Shown here: positions 7,836-15,139 of the stretch, piece after piece
Numbering within the stretch: the first letter of the stretch is position 1
Layout: the number at the start of each line of letters is the position of its first letter
DNA from: an uncultured Erysipelotrichaceae bacterium
GTDB taxonomy: Bacteria; Bacillota_I; Bacilli_A; Erysipelotrichales; Erysipelotrichaceae
Direction: 5' to 3'
Assembly (NCBI GenBank): GCA_937874965.1
Contig: CALNCD010000110.1
Coordinates: 1 to 19,533, forward strand
Length of the DNA stretch: 19,533 nt
The notes under the pieces: generated by a model
What the model was told of the DNA's origin: nothing
What the model saw: only the letters and a program-made list of their open reading frames with translations
Databases searched by the model: none
Program-made: the position numbers and the translations under genes

Positions 7836-8732
7836 CTACTTCGTTGGTTCGTCTTCAACGATTCCCTTGGCAGATACCAGCAAAGAGGTCAGGTTCTGAA
7901 TCTCAGAGGGAACAATAATCTTGGTTGCCTTGCCGTCTGCAACCTTTTCAAAGGTCTCCAGGCTTTTTAGCTTCAGATACTGCTCAGTCGGGTTGGAAGA
8001 CTTGATAAGTTCAATCCCGCGGGCTTGGGCCTGAAAGATCCGTTCCATTGCCTGTGCTTCACCCTCGGCCTCGGTGATCATCGCTTCTTGCTTGGCCTGA
8101 GCTCTAAGGACTGTGGACTCCTTTTCACCCTCTGCAATCAGGATGGCAGAACGCTTCTCACCCTCAGCCCTCAGAATTGCTTCACGGCGTTCACGCTCAG
8201 CACGCATCTGCTTTTCCATGGCCTCTTGAATATCACGGGGCGGGAAGATGTTCTTAACTTCGACACGCTGTACTTTAATGCCCCATGAATCGGTGGCTTC
8301 ATCGAGAATTGTCCTCATCTTGGTATTGATGATATCCCGGGATGTCAATGTCTGATCCAGTTCCAAATCGCCGATAATATTACGCAGCGTCGTTGCGGTC
8401 AGGTTTTCAATCGCATTGATTGGATTTTGGACACCATAGGTATAGAGTTTCGGATCTGTGATCTGGAAGTAGATGATGGTATCAATCTGAATTGTGACAT
8501 TATCTTTGGTAATGACCGGCTGTGGCGCAAAATCCTTGACAATCTCTTTCATGGAGACACGGTCAACAAACGGAAGAATGACGTGCAGCCCTTTATCCAA
8601 GGTACGATCATAGGCGCCTAAGCGTTCGATGACATAGTTTTCAGACTGCGGGATAATCTTGACGCAGTACAGCACTATCGCCAGGGCTGCACCGATGATC
8701 AGAAGCATAATAATAAGTTGATACAATTCCAT
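7836..8732 (-). CDS. SPFH/PHB-domain membrane protein (stomatin/QmcA-like)
   Basis: A 298-residue membrane-anchored scaffold protein of the stomatin/prohibitin/flotillin/HflK superfamily, likely organising membrane microdomains or modulating membrane proteases. An N-terminal anchor (about 5-25) is followed by the SPFH domain (about 28-185; ENYVIERLGAYDRTLDKGLH and PFVDRVSMKEIV). A long charged alanine/glutamate-rich coiled coil follows (about 170-245, repeated AEGEK/AEGE units). The start follows AGAGGAGAAATT. It lies 10 bases downstream of the NfeD-like gene; this pairing is conserved in many bacteria and supports the call. No convincing terminator follows, only a short GC-rich hairpin around 7810-7820 with a poor U tract. 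Confidence 0.9.
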   Translation of the reverse strand: MELYQLIIMLLIIGAALAIVLYCVKIIPQSENYVIERLGAYDRTLDKGLHVILPFVDRVSMKEIVKDFAPQPVITKDNVTIQIDTIIYFQITDPKLYTYGVQNPINAIENLTATTLRNIIGDLELDQTLTSRDIINTKMRTILDEATDSWGIKVQRVEVKNIFPPRDIQEAMEKQMRAERERREAILRAEGEKRSAILIAEGEKESTVLRAQAKQEAMITEAEGEAQAMERIFQAQARGIELIKSSNPTEQYLKLKSLETFEKVADGKATKIIVPSEIQNLTSLLVSAKGIVEDEPTK

Positions 8733-8742
8733 AATTTCTCCT

Positions 8743-9180
8743 CTAGTGAATTTCCTTCACGATTAATTTAACCCCTTCAATGGCCACGACTTCAACCAGT
8801 GCTTCAGCAGGGATTGGCTTTTGGTCAATCGAAGCGACAGACCATACTGTTCCGAAGACGTGGGCACTTCCCCATTGGTCAGCACTGACAGCAGTTGTCA
8901 GGCGGATATGCTGGCCGATAATCCGGTCAGCATTTGTTGCGATGGTGTTCCCCTTGAGGGCCTTGGCTGCCAGAGGTCTGATCAAGAGAAGCGAAACCAC
9001 CGAGACGATGCCGAATACAATGGCCTCAAGCAAGAGATTAGGCAGCAGCAGATGCGTCACAAATGCCGCAATAGCACCGATTGCAAACCAGATGGTGATC
9101 AGATTTCCAACCGTAATCAGTTCAATGACAATCATGACGAGTGCGATGATTACCCAGAACCACGTATTTATCGAATCCAT
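8743..9180 (-). CDS. NfeD-like membrane protein with OB-fold domain
   Basis: A 145-residue short NfeD protein (YbbK type), the usual partner of an SPFH protein. Three transmembrane helices (about 7-25, 27-45, 47-70) precede a small soluble beta-barrel domain (about 85-142) with the family pattern G-x-VWSVAS, then VEVVAIEGVKLIVK. It has no N-terminal ClpP-like protease domain, as expected for the short class. The start follows AAAGGAGAAG and overlaps the end of the upstream gene by 13 bases, so the three genes form one transcription unit. Confidence 0.88.
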   Translation of the reverse strand: MDSINTWFWVIIALVMIVIELITVGNLITIWFAIGAIAAFVTHLLLPNLLLEAIVFGIVSVVSLLLIRPLAAKALKGNTIATNADRIIGQHIRLTTAVSADQWGSAHVFGTVWSVASIDQKPIPAEALVEVVAIEGVKLIVKEIH

Positions 9181-9560
9181 GTCTCTTCTCCTTTCTCTAA
9201 GATGGTGTTCAGATCAAACTCCAGCATTTTCTCCACGTCGTTGAAGTGAGCCATCAATTTAATCCCATGCAATGGCTTGTGAATCAAGGAAGCCAGATAA
9301 TCGCAAACCGCTTTGTTTGAGATTTTCGCATAGCCTTTGCCAAGGGAAATCTTATGCAGCTGGTCAAGAACGACACGATTGGATTCAATATCCGCTTTGG
9401 ATACTGGCTTTATCGCAACTTTTAATGTCTTTGGGTCTATGCCGATCAAGCAATAGCGAACATCATTGAAATAGGATGCTGCATTTTGATTGAGCGTGAT
9501 GTTGTTATCATTAAGCGTTACAATCAAGGCATGGGCATTGCCGGTTATCCATTGATACAT
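9168..9560 (-). CDS. Unrecognised 130-residue protein upstream of nfeD/SPFH
   Basis: I do not recognise this family. It begins MYQWITGNAHALIVTLNDNN, and is soluble with no signal peptide, membrane helix or cysteine-pair motif. The middle is basic (PKTLKVAIKPVSK; ISLGKGYAKISNKAV) and the end acidic. The alternating hydrophobic pattern suggests a small alpha/beta domain. It is very probably real: an excellent Shine-Dalgarno (AAAGGAGG), a promoter just upstream, and a 13-base overlap with nfeD. First gene of the nfeD/SPFH operon, so it may act on or with that membrane complex, which is inference from position only. Confidence 0.8.
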   Translation of the reverse strand: MYQWITGNAHALIVTLNDNNITLNQNAASYFNDVRYCLIGIDPKTLKVAIKPVSKADIESNRVVLDQLHKISLGKGYAKISNKAVCDYLASLIHKPLHGIKLMAHFNDVEKMLEFDLNTILEKGEETWIR

Positions 9561-9580
9561 AGTATTCCTCCTTTGTTTAC

Positions 9581-9609
9581 ATTTTATTCTATATCTTCTA
9601 TAACTTCAA
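9581..9609 (-). promoter_or_regulatory. Promoter of the hypothetical-nfeD-SPFH operon
   Basis: TTGAAG (9609-9604), 17-base spacer, TAAAAT (9586-9581) on the minus strand, just upstream of the ribosome binding site. Confidence 0.65.
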
Positions 9610-9627
9610 TAGATTTCGCAAAATTAG

Positions 9628-9656
9628 TTTAACTTCATTCTCTGATAGGCTATACT
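9628..9656 (+). promoter_or_regulatory. Promoter of the Nudix gene
   Basis: TTTAAC (9628-9633), 17-base spacer, TATACT (9651-9656), 18 bases before the Nudix ATG. It is divergent from, and close to, the minus-strand operon promoter. Confidence 0.65.
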
Positions 9657-9674
9657 GGACATGTGAGGTAGCCT

Positions 9675-10274
9675 ATGAAAATCAGTGAATATATCAGCAA
9701 AGTTCTTAGTATCTGCAAAATCGGCAAGAAATTCTCGACCGATCCCTATGCATTGGAGAATTATCAGGATTTGGAGACATTAAGTCTGGAAATGCTGCAG
9801 GAACAGGTTGATGAGACCATTACCGGAACACTCTATGAGCGCGATATCTACCCGACACCGAACATTTCAGTTCGAACCTTGGTCATTAATGAACTCGGTG
9901 AACTCCTGATGGTTCAGGAGAAAGCGGATGGCCTGTGGAGTGTGCCAGGCGGGTGGTGTGATGTCTTTGAATCTTCGTCATCTTCCGCAATCAAGGAAGT
10001 TGAACAGGAAGCAGGGGTCACTGTTGAGATCAAACGCCTTCTTGGTCTTTTTTCCCGAGAGAAGTACAAGAACTATGAAAGCATGCTATCGGAATACGTG
10101 GTCTATTACCATGGGATACCGTTAAGTCATGACCTTCGTCCGAATCATGAAATTGAACAGGTGCGTTATTTCTCGATTCATGACTTGCCGCCTTTATCCC
10201 GTAAAGTGTCCTTAGGTGAGATTACGCGTGCGTATCGGGTCTATCATGAGAACTCAGATACCCAATTTGACTAG
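9675..10274 (+). CDS. Nudix hydrolase with N-terminal extension domain
   Basis: A 199-residue cytoplasmic hydrolase of a nucleoside-diphosphate derivative; substrate unknown. The N-terminal 60 or so residues are a helical domain like the Nudix_N module (KISEYISKVLSICKIGKKFS). The Nudix fold follows, with RTLVINELGELLMVQEK and LWSVPGGWCDV. The Nudix box reads GWCDVFESSSSSAIKEVEQEAGV in two parts (G-x5-E-x7, then KEVEQEAGV). Compared with the consensus REUxEExGU, Arg is Lys and the first Glu of the EE pair is Gln, which could weaken metal binding. The start follows GAGGTAGCCT. The gene stands alone between a divergent operon and deoD. Confidence 0.88.
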   Translation: MKISEYISKVLSICKIGKKFSTDPYALENYQDLETLSLEMLQEQVDETITGTLYERDIYPTPNISVRTLVINELGELLMVQEKADGLWSVPGGWCDVFESSSSSAIKEVEQEAGVTVEIKRLLGLFSREKYKNYESMLSEYVVYYHGIPLSHDLRPNHEIEQVRYFSIHDLPPLSRKVSLGEITRAYRVYHENSDTQFD

Positions 10275-10279
10275 AAGTT

Positions 10280-10288
10280 TGGTATAAT
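10280..10288 (+). promoter_or_regulatory. Extended -10 promoter of deoD
   Basis: TATAAT at 10283-10288 preceded by TGG, an extended -10 element. The TTGACT upstream is only 10 bases away, so it is not a usable -35. A strong ATAAGGAGG ribosome binding site follows. Confidence 0.6.
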
Positions 10289-10316
10289 GGAGAAGTCAGA
10301 ATAAGGAGGACATTTA

Positions 10317-11033
10317 ATGGCAACACCACACATTCAGGCTGCATCCGGCGAAATCGCCAAAGTTGTTTTAATGCCTGGAGATCCGCTACGGGCGAAGTTC
10401 ATTGCGGAAACGTATCTTGAAGATGTTTATCAATTCAACAGCGTTCGGAATATGTTCGGTTTTACCGGAACTTATAAGGGGACGAAGGTTTCAGTTATGG
10501 GTTCAGGAATGGGGATGCCGAGCATCGGTATTTATTCGTATGAACTGTATTCCAAGTATGATGTAGAGACGATCATCCGCATCGGAACGGGCGGTGCTTA
10601 TACGCTGGATACGGATCTGTTTGATGTCGTTTTGGCTGATCAGTGCTATTCCGGATCATCCTATGCCAATGCCGCGTATGGGTATACCGAAGATACCATG
10701 CAAGCCAGTGCAGGGGTTAATGAAGCACTCCGTCAGAGTGCAGCGGTACAAGGCAAAGCATTGATTGAAGGATGCATCCACTCCAGTGATGTCTTCTACC
10801 ATGGAGAACAGGCCGCGCCTAATAAAGTTGAAGCGTATCATTGTCTGGCTGTCGAGATGGAATCCTTTGCTTTATTTGCCAACGCAAAGTACCTTGGCAA
10901 ACAGGCAGCCTGCTTGATTACTGTTTCTGATTCATTGGTTACCAAGAAAGAGACAACTGCAGACGAGCGCCAAACAGCATTTACCAATATGATGGAAATT
11001 GCACTTGGTGCAGCCGTTGAATTATCCAAATAG
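10317..11033 (+). CDS. deoD: Purine nucleoside phosphorylase, DeoD type
   Basis: Phosphorolyses purine (deoxy)nucleosides to base and (deoxy)ribose-1-phosphate for purine salvage; the family forms hexamers. At 238 residues it is full length. Seen: TPHI (His5), MPGDPLRAK (Gly21, Arg25), Arg44, GSGMGMPS (63-69), IRIGTGG (Arg88), VEMESFAL (Glu180-Met181-Glu182, ribose binding), SDSLVT (catalytic Asp205) and ADERQT (Arg218). The usual SDH is SDS here. The start follows AAGGAGGACATTTA. Monocistronic, with its own promoter and terminator. Confidence 0.95.
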   Translation: MATPHIQAASGEIAKVVLMPGDPLRAKFIAETYLEDVYQFNSVRNMFGFTGTYKGTKVSVMGSGMGMPSIGIYSYELYSKYDVETIIRIGTGGAYTLDTDLFDVVLADQCYSGSSYANAAYGYTEDTMQASAGVNEALRQSAAVQGKALIEGCIHSSDVFYHGEQAAPNKVEAYHCLAVEMESFALFANAKYLGKQAACLITVSDSLVTKKETTADERQTAFTNMMEIALGAAVELSK

Positions 11034-11051
11034 CCTCCGGCTATTTTTTTT
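11028..11051 (+). terminator. Rho-independent terminator of deoD
   Basis: AAATAGCC pairs with GGCTATTT across a 3-base loop and runs into eight or more T residues; it overlaps the deoD stop codon. Confidence 0.92.
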
Positions 11052-11144
11052 GCAGGCAAATGTCACTGAGAGCAATCGTCATGAATGGCCGGTGTACGGA
11101 TTTTTTAACTTTATAAGCATATCTGTTTGGTTTTCTGAGAAGTG

Positions 11145-11178
11145 TGCTACAATATAGATACCCATATAGGGGGGGTAT
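11145..11178 (+). promoter_or_regulatory. Copper-responsive promoter and CsoR operator
   Basis: An extended -10 (TGC TACAAT, 11145-11153) is followed directly by an inverted repeat ATACCC (11158-11163) and GGGTAT (11173-11178) with a G-rich centre. This matches the known CsoR operator form (ATACCC to GGGTAT). It covers the expected transcript start, so bound apo-CsoR would block initiation. The run of seven G (11169-11175) ends 7 bases before the csoR ATG and probably also serves as the ribosome binding site. Confidence 0.82.
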
Positions 11179-11182
11179 AAAT

Positions 11183-11446
11183 ATGAATGATGAACGACAA
11201 AAAGCCCTTCGAACATTGCAGACTGCTCAAGGGCAGATTAAGGCAGTGATCACCATGCTGGAAGAGGATCGGTATTGTGTGGATATCGCCAATCAGATTT
11301 CCGCAACGCAAGCGCTTTTGAAGCGTGCTAATAAATTGATTCTGAATCAGCATATGAATCATTGTGTCAAACAAGCCATTGAAGATGGCAATTCTCAGGA
11401 TAAAATCGATGAAGTCCTGAATTTAATTGATCGGATGGTGCAGTAG
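11183..11446 (+). CDS. csoR: CsoR-family copper-sensing repressor
   Basis: An 87-residue all-helical repressor that releases DNA on binding Cu(I). Starts MNDERQKALRTLQTAQGQIK, the family's first helix. The metal ligands Cys32 (DRYCVDI), His57 and Cys61 (QHMNHCV) give the Cys-His-Cys set of copper sensors, against nickel or formaldehyde sensors of the same fold. The start at 11183 is chosen because upstream in-frame ATG 11144 lies in the promoter. It is one base from copA, so both are cotranscribed and autoregulated through the adjacent operator. Confidence 0.93.
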   Translation: MNDERQKALRTLQTAQGQIKAVITMLEEDRYCVDIANQISATQALLKRANKLILNQHMNHCVKQAIEDGNSQDKIDEVLNLIDRMVQ

Positions 11447-11447
11447 A

Positions 11448-13883
11448 ATGAGTAAAATCTATACAGTTGAAGGAATGCATTGTGCTTCTTGCAGTGCTGC
11501 AGTTGAGCGGGCATTGAATCATGTTGATGGTGTTGAGAAGGCGGAAGTGAATCTGCTGATGAATCAAGCAACCGTGGATGGTGATGTTTCGTTTGATGCT
11601 TTGAAGCAGGCTGTTGTTAAAGCGGGATATGATCTGGAAGAACCGGTTCAAACCAAAACGATGAAGTTTGATATTCAGGGTATGAGCTGCGCCTCATGCA
11701 GTGCAGCGATTGAGCGTGGCGTAGCCGCCATTCCCGGGGTTGATTCCATTGAGGTTAATCTGCTTATGAATACAGCCGTGGCGAGCTATGATGCTTCCCA
11801 AGTGAAGTCAAGTGATATTCTAAGTACGATTGATCGTTTAGGATACCATGGAACCATAGCGGATGAAACGTCTGCAGTTGATGAGACTCTTGAACAGAAA
11901 AACCAGCATCGTGAACGCAATCATGTCATTCTGGCGCTTATCTTTGCATTCTTGGTGATGTATATCGCCATGGCACAGATGCTGCCGATCAAGCTCTGGT
12001 TGCCGGATAGTATTCATCCCGATAAGAACCCTCTTAATTTCGCATGGATCCAGCTTGTTTTGTCAGTGCCGGTTGTTTATATCGGGCGTCGTTATTATCA
12101 GTCCGGCTTAAAGGCATTGTGGCATCGCTCACCGAACATGGATTCTCTGGTGGCAATCGGAACAAGCGCTGCTTTTATCTACAGCATCTATGGGTTGGTC
12201 CAGGTTATCCTGGGTGATCATCATGCCATTCATAGCCTGTATTTTGAATCAGGAGCAGTGGTGCTGGCATTGATCATGCTCGGGAAATACTTCGAGTTCA
12301 TCTCCAAAGGTAAAACAACACAGGCCATCAAAGCCTTGTTGAAGCTGAAACCGAAAACAGCAGTTCTCTGGCGCAACGGGAGTGAACAGGTAATTGATGC
12401 GGATGAAATTGTGCTGAAGGATCAGCTGATTATCAAGCCAGGAACTTCTTATCCAGTAGATGGTGTTATTCTGGAAGGAACAACGACCGTGGATGAATCG
12501 ATGCTGACGGGTGAGAGCTTACCGGTCGATAAGCATGCCGGAGACCATGTCGTCATGGGTTCGATGAATCTGAACGGAAGGGTTATTGTTGAAGCGAATG
12601 CAGTGAATGAAAATACAGCCTTGGCGAAGATTATCCAGTTGGTTGAGAATGCACAGGCCCATAAGGCGCCGATTGCGAAACTGGCTGACAAGATCTCGGG
12701 TGTCTTTGTTCCAATTGTCATGGGTATTGCTGCAGTGAGTTTCATTGTCTGGATGGCCGCAGGACAATCTTTTGAGTTCAGCATGACAATCTTTGTTACT
12801 GTCCTGGTTATTGCTTGTCCATGTGCTTTAGGCTTGGCAACACCGACGGCGATTATGGTAGGTACCGGTCGAGGGGCCCAACTGGGGATTTTCATTAAGT
12901 CTGCTGAGACATTGGAAACAGCCGCACATGTGAACATGGTTGTTTTTGACAAAACAGGAACATTGACTCAAGGGAAGATGAAAGTGACAGATGTCAAGGG
13001 CATCACTTTGGATGAGCGTTCGTTATTGGAACTTGCAGCCAGTATTGAAGGATATTCCGAGCATCCATTAGCCAAGGCAGTGGTGGAAAAGGCTCAAGAA
13101 GAAGGGTTAGAACTGCTTCATGTCCAGGATTTCCTAGCAACCGCCGGCAATGGTGTGAGTGCATCAGTCAATACAAAGCGAGTGGTTATCGGGAATCAGG
13201 AAATGATTGCTTCAGTTCAGTCAATTCCTGAGCAGATGCAGACAGAGGCAGAGGAATTATCCAATCAGGGTAAAACGGTGATCTTTGTCGCAGTGGATCA
13301 GGAACTGGCAGGGTATCTGGCTATTGCGGATACCTTGAAGGAGGATGCAAAGGCAACTGTTGATAAACTTCATGAACTGAATATTGAAGTGGTGATGCTG
13401 ACCGGTGATCATCAGAAGACAGCTGAAGCAATTGCGGCCGAAGCGGGAATCAAGCGGGTCTTTGCTCAGGTTAAGCCGGATGAGAAGTCGGCCATTGTCA
13501 ATCAATTGAAAACTGAGGGTTATCATGTCGCAATGGTTGGTGATGGAATTAATGATGCAGTTGCTCTGGTCAGCAGTGATGTCGGAATTGCTATCGGAAA
13601 TGGAACTGATGTAGCGATCGAATCCGCAGATGTTATTCTGATGCGTAATAAGCTTGGTGATATTATCAGTGCATTGCGATTAAGCAAGGCAGTGCTTCGT
13701 ACCATCAAGCAGAATCTGTTCTGGGCATTTGCCTACAACGTCATCGGTATTCCGTTTGCTGCGGGTGTCATCTATGCATTCGGAGGAATTCTGCTGAATC
13801 CGATGATTGCCGGATTAGCGATGGCATTAAGTTCAGTCAGTGTAGTTACAAATGCATTGCGTCTAAGACGTTTTAAAGCATAG
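11448..13883 (+). CDS. copA: Cu(I)-exporting P1B-type ATPase
   Basis: An 811-residue copper efflux pump of the cytoplasmic membrane. Two N-terminal metal-binding domains carry GMHCASC (9-15) and GMSCASC (78-84). Transmembrane helices begin near residue 160. Seen in order: TGES (actuator), CPC (457-459) in the membrane metal path, DKTGT with phosphorylated Asp501, EHPLAKA (nucleotide domain), GDGIND (698-703), then YN in FWAFAYN and M-x-x-SS (MALSS) in the last helices, the P1B-1 Cu(I) signature. GDGIND is followed by AVAL rather than the near-universal APAL. The MSK start at 11448 avoids a 7-codon overlap with csoR; its ribosome binding site is weak, suggesting coupling to csoR translation. 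Confidence 0.95.
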   Translation: MSKIYTVEGMHCASCSAAVERALNHVDGVEKAEVNLLMNQATVDGDVSFDALKQAVVKAGYDLEEPVQTKTMKFDIQGMSCASCSAAIERGVAAIPGVDSIEVNLLMNTAVASYDASQVKSSDILSTIDRLGYHGTIADETSAVDETLEQKNQHRERNHVILALIFAFLVMYIAMAQMLPIKLWLPDSIHPDKNPLNFAWIQLVLSVPVVYIGRRYYQSGLKALWHRSPNMDSLVAIGTSAAFIYSIYGLVQVILGDHHAIHSLYFESGAVVLALIMLGKYFEFISKGKTTQAIKALLKLKPKTAVLWRNGSEQVIDADEIVLKDQLIIKPGTSYPVDGVILEGTTTVDESMLTGESLPVDKHAGDHVVMGSMNLNGRVIVEANAVNENTALAKIIQLVENAQAHKAPIAKLADKISGVFVPIVMGIAAVSFIVWMAAGQSFEFSMTIFVTVLVIACPCALGLATPTAIMVGTGRGAQLGIFIKSAETLETAAHVNMVVFDKTGTLTQGKMKVTDVKGITLDERSLLELAASIEGYSEHPLAKAVVEKAQEEGLELLHVQDFLATAGNGVSASVNTKRVVIGNQEMIASVQSIPEQMQTEAEELSNQGKTVIFVAVDQELAGYLAIADTLKEDAKATVDKLHELNIEVVMLTGDHQKTAEAIAAEAGIKRVFAQVKPDEKSAIVNQLKTEGYHVAMVGDGINDAVALVSSDVGIAIGNGTDVAIESADVILMRNKLGDIISALRLSKAVLRTIKQNLFWAFAYNVIGIPFAAGVIYAFGGILLNPMIAGLAMALSSVSVVTNALRLRRFKA

Positions 13884-13886
13884 GTG

Positions 13887-13895
13887 TGGTATAAT
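13887..13895 (+). promoter_or_regulatory. Extended -10 promoter of copZ
   Basis: TGG TATAAT at 13887-13895, just after the copA stop. No clear -35 and no CsoR-like inverted repeat was seen, so copZ may also be transcribed independently of copper control. Confidence 0.5.
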
Positions 13896-13917
13896 GCCAC
13901 TAAGGAGTGAAGAAGGT

Positions 13918-14109
13918 ATGAAAAAAATTCTGTTTGTCAGCAATATGAATTGCGAGCATTGTGTAAAAAAGATTTCGGAAAAACTCGAGGAAACCAAATT
14001 GGATTTTGAAATTGATCTGTCCAAGAAAGCTGTGATCATTGAAGGCAATGCTGACGATGTGTATACAGCCAAGACAAAGATTCAGGAAGCTGGATACAGC
14101 GTAGACTAG
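13918..14109 (+). CDS. copZ: CopZ-like copper chaperone (heavy-metal-associated domain)
   Basis: A 63-residue ferredoxin-like metallochaperone expected to hand Cu(I) to CopA. The metal loop is MNCEHC near the N-terminus, followed by the usual beta-alpha-beta-beta-alpha-beta pattern and a closing GYSVD. The start at 13918 (MKKILFVSN, after AAGGAGTGAAGAAGG) is preferred over ATG 13894, which lies within the -10 element. It is directly downstream of csoR-copA and ends in a terminator. Confidence 0.88.
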   Translation: MKKILFVSNMNCEHCVKKISEKLEETKLDFEIDLSKKAVIIEGNADDVYTAKTKIQEAGYSVD

Positions 14110-14130
14110 CCTGGCTAGTCTTTTCTTTTT
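14104..14130 (+). terminator. Rho-independent terminator of the copper locus
   Basis: GACTAGC pairs with GCTAGTC across loop CTG, followed by TTTTCTTTTT; the stem overlaps the copZ stop codon. Confidence 0.9.
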
Positions 14131-14170
14131 GCCGGATTTGAGTATAATTGAGTGGAGGCAGGTGATTAGT

Positions 14171-14431
14171 ATGCATTACGAATACAGGACGAGTGGAGTC
14201 TGTTCCGTTCAGATCAATATTGATGTGACGGATTCAACAATTGATAATGTCGAGTTCATCCGTGGATGTGCTGGAAATACCAGTGGGATCAGCCGTTTGG
14301 TTAAAGGAATGTCCTTAGATGAAGTGATTGATAAACTGCAGGGAACGACCTGCGGCCAACGTCCGACCTCATGTCCGGATCAGCTTTCAAAAGCGTTGTT
14401 GGAAATCAAAGCACAGATGGAAATTGAATAG
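14171..14431 (+). CDS. TSCPD-domain small protein
   Basis: An 86-residue protein consisting of one TSCPD domain (the TIGR03905 type), named for TSCPDQL near its end. Other conserved points seen: SGVCS, RGCAGNT, and GTTCGQRPTSCPD. The four cysteines suggest metal binding, related to the C-terminal module of some ribonucleotide reductases; the function of the stand-alone form is unknown. The start at 14171 follows GGAGGCAGGTGATT and begins the domain (MHYEYRTSGVCS). A TATAAT at 14143-14148 upstream suggests its own promoter, without a clear -35. Confidence 0.85.
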   Translation: MHYEYRTSGVCSVQINIDVTDSTIDNVEFIRGCAGNTSGISRLVKGMSLDEVIDKLQGTTCGQRPTSCPDQLSKALLEIKAQMEIE

Positions 14432-14483
14432 GAGAGTTGTGCTCTTGATCGCAGGAGTTTCACGGAATTTTTAAGAAAAAGTC

Positions 14484-14512
14484 TTGTCAATTCTATGGGC
14501 TTATGATAATAT
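14484..14512 (+). promoter_or_regulatory. Promoter of the tRNA cluster
   Basis: TTGTCA (14484-14489), 17-base spacer, TAATAT (14507-14512), 25 bases before the first tRNA. Confidence 0.65.
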
Positions 14513-14536
14513 GATAGAGCGCTGTTCTCTCAGTAT

Positions 14537-14627
14537 GGAGATGTACTCAAGTGGCTGAAGAGGAGCCCCTGCTAAGGGTTTAGGTCGGGAAACTGGCGCG
14601 GGAGTTCAAATCTCCCCATCTCCGCCA
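14537..14627 (+). tRNA. tRNA-Ser (anticodon GCU)
   Basis: The acceptor arms GGAGATG and CATCTCC pair perfectly, with discriminator G and encoded CCA. The anticodon loop CTGCTAA has GCT at 14571-14573, and a long variable arm follows, typical of serine tRNA. The T loop is TTCAAAT. Reads AGC/AGU. Confidence 0.96.
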
Positions 14628-14654
14628 ATTTTATTTAAAACATAGCGTATTCAT

Positions 14655-14730
14655 GGTCCGGTGGTGTAGTGGTTAACATGCCTCCCTGTCACGGAGGAGA
14701 TCGCGGGTTCGATCCCCGTCCGGACCGCCA
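14655..14730 (+). tRNA. tRNA-Asp (anticodon GUC)
   Basis: Acceptor GGTCCGG pairs with CCGGACC, then GCCA. Anticodon stem CCTCC/GGAGG with loop CTGTCAC; GTC at 14688-14690. T arm GCGGG TTCGATC CCCGT. Confidence 0.97.
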
Positions 14731-14745
14731 TTTATTATTTGAATT

Positions 14746-14819
14746 GCAGGTGTAGTTCAATGGTAGAACACAGCCTTGCCAAGGCTGATACGGGGGTTCG
14801 ATTCCCCTCACCTGCTCCA
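14746..14819 (+). tRNA. tRNA-Gly (anticodon GCC)
   Basis: Acceptor GCAGGTG pairs with CACCTGC, then TCCA. Anticodon stem CAGCC/GGCTG with loop TTGCCAA; GCC at 14778-14780. T arm GGGGT TCGATTC CCCTC. Last tRNA of the cluster; it borders the scar region. Confidence 0.97.
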
Positions 14820-14885
14820 TTAAGATTTTATGGTTCTTGATCATCCGGTATTGGTGGCGAGAAAAGTATATGAAAAGAGACAGAT

Positions 14886-14914
14886 ATCAATCAAGCAAAT
14901 GATTGATTTTTTTT
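14886..14914 (+). terminator. Rho-independent terminator after the tRNA cluster
   Basis: ATCAATCA pairs with TGATTGAT across loop AGCAAA and runs into eight T residues, 67 bases beyond tRNA-Gly. Confidence 0.8.
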
Positions 14915-15107
14915 GCTGATCTTATCACTGGAGTTCTTACATAAAAACAGTCTATTTCTGAAATCAGTGCAATCAGGATCACCAAGGCGAATGCGTCCAA
15001 TGATTTCAATCAAATTATTCGTGCCTTCAATTGCACCGATTAAATAGAGATAACGAAGGAGATTCAGACACTACTCTTTCTAAACATCTAGAGCATCCTC
15101 AGTCATT
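14891..15107 (-). pseudogene. Remnant of an ISL3-family-like transposase, C-terminal end
   Basis: On the minus strand one frame reads LNLLRYLYLIGAIEGTNN and then LIEIIGRIRLG, a few unmatched residues, then DFRNRLFL before TGA at 14893-14891. This is the C-terminal signature of ISL3-type transposases (usually YPYSNG-x-IEG-x-NN-x-IK...FRNRIL). Upstream in the same frame come two TAG stops and nothing recognisable, so only a short dead fragment remains. YPYSN has become YLYLI. Inverted repeats of the element were not found. The left limit of the remnant is approximate. Confidence 0.68.
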
Positions 15108-15139
15108 AACATGGGACTCAACAGCATTCCTTAGTAAAT

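Noticed and set aside
7352..7858. Long minus-strand open frame across the T-box leader
   Set aside because: It runs through the promoter, leader and terminator of the methionine operon and resembles no protein; the RNA features explain the sequence.
12449..12952. Minus-strand 167-codon open frame inside copA
   Set aside because: A shadow of a well-supported gene; no ribosome binding site and a low-complexity translation.
14795..14819. 3' end of tRNA-Gly as a phage or island attachment site
   Set aside because: No second copy of the tRNA 3' sequence and no integrase appear in the window, so an att site cannot be claimed.
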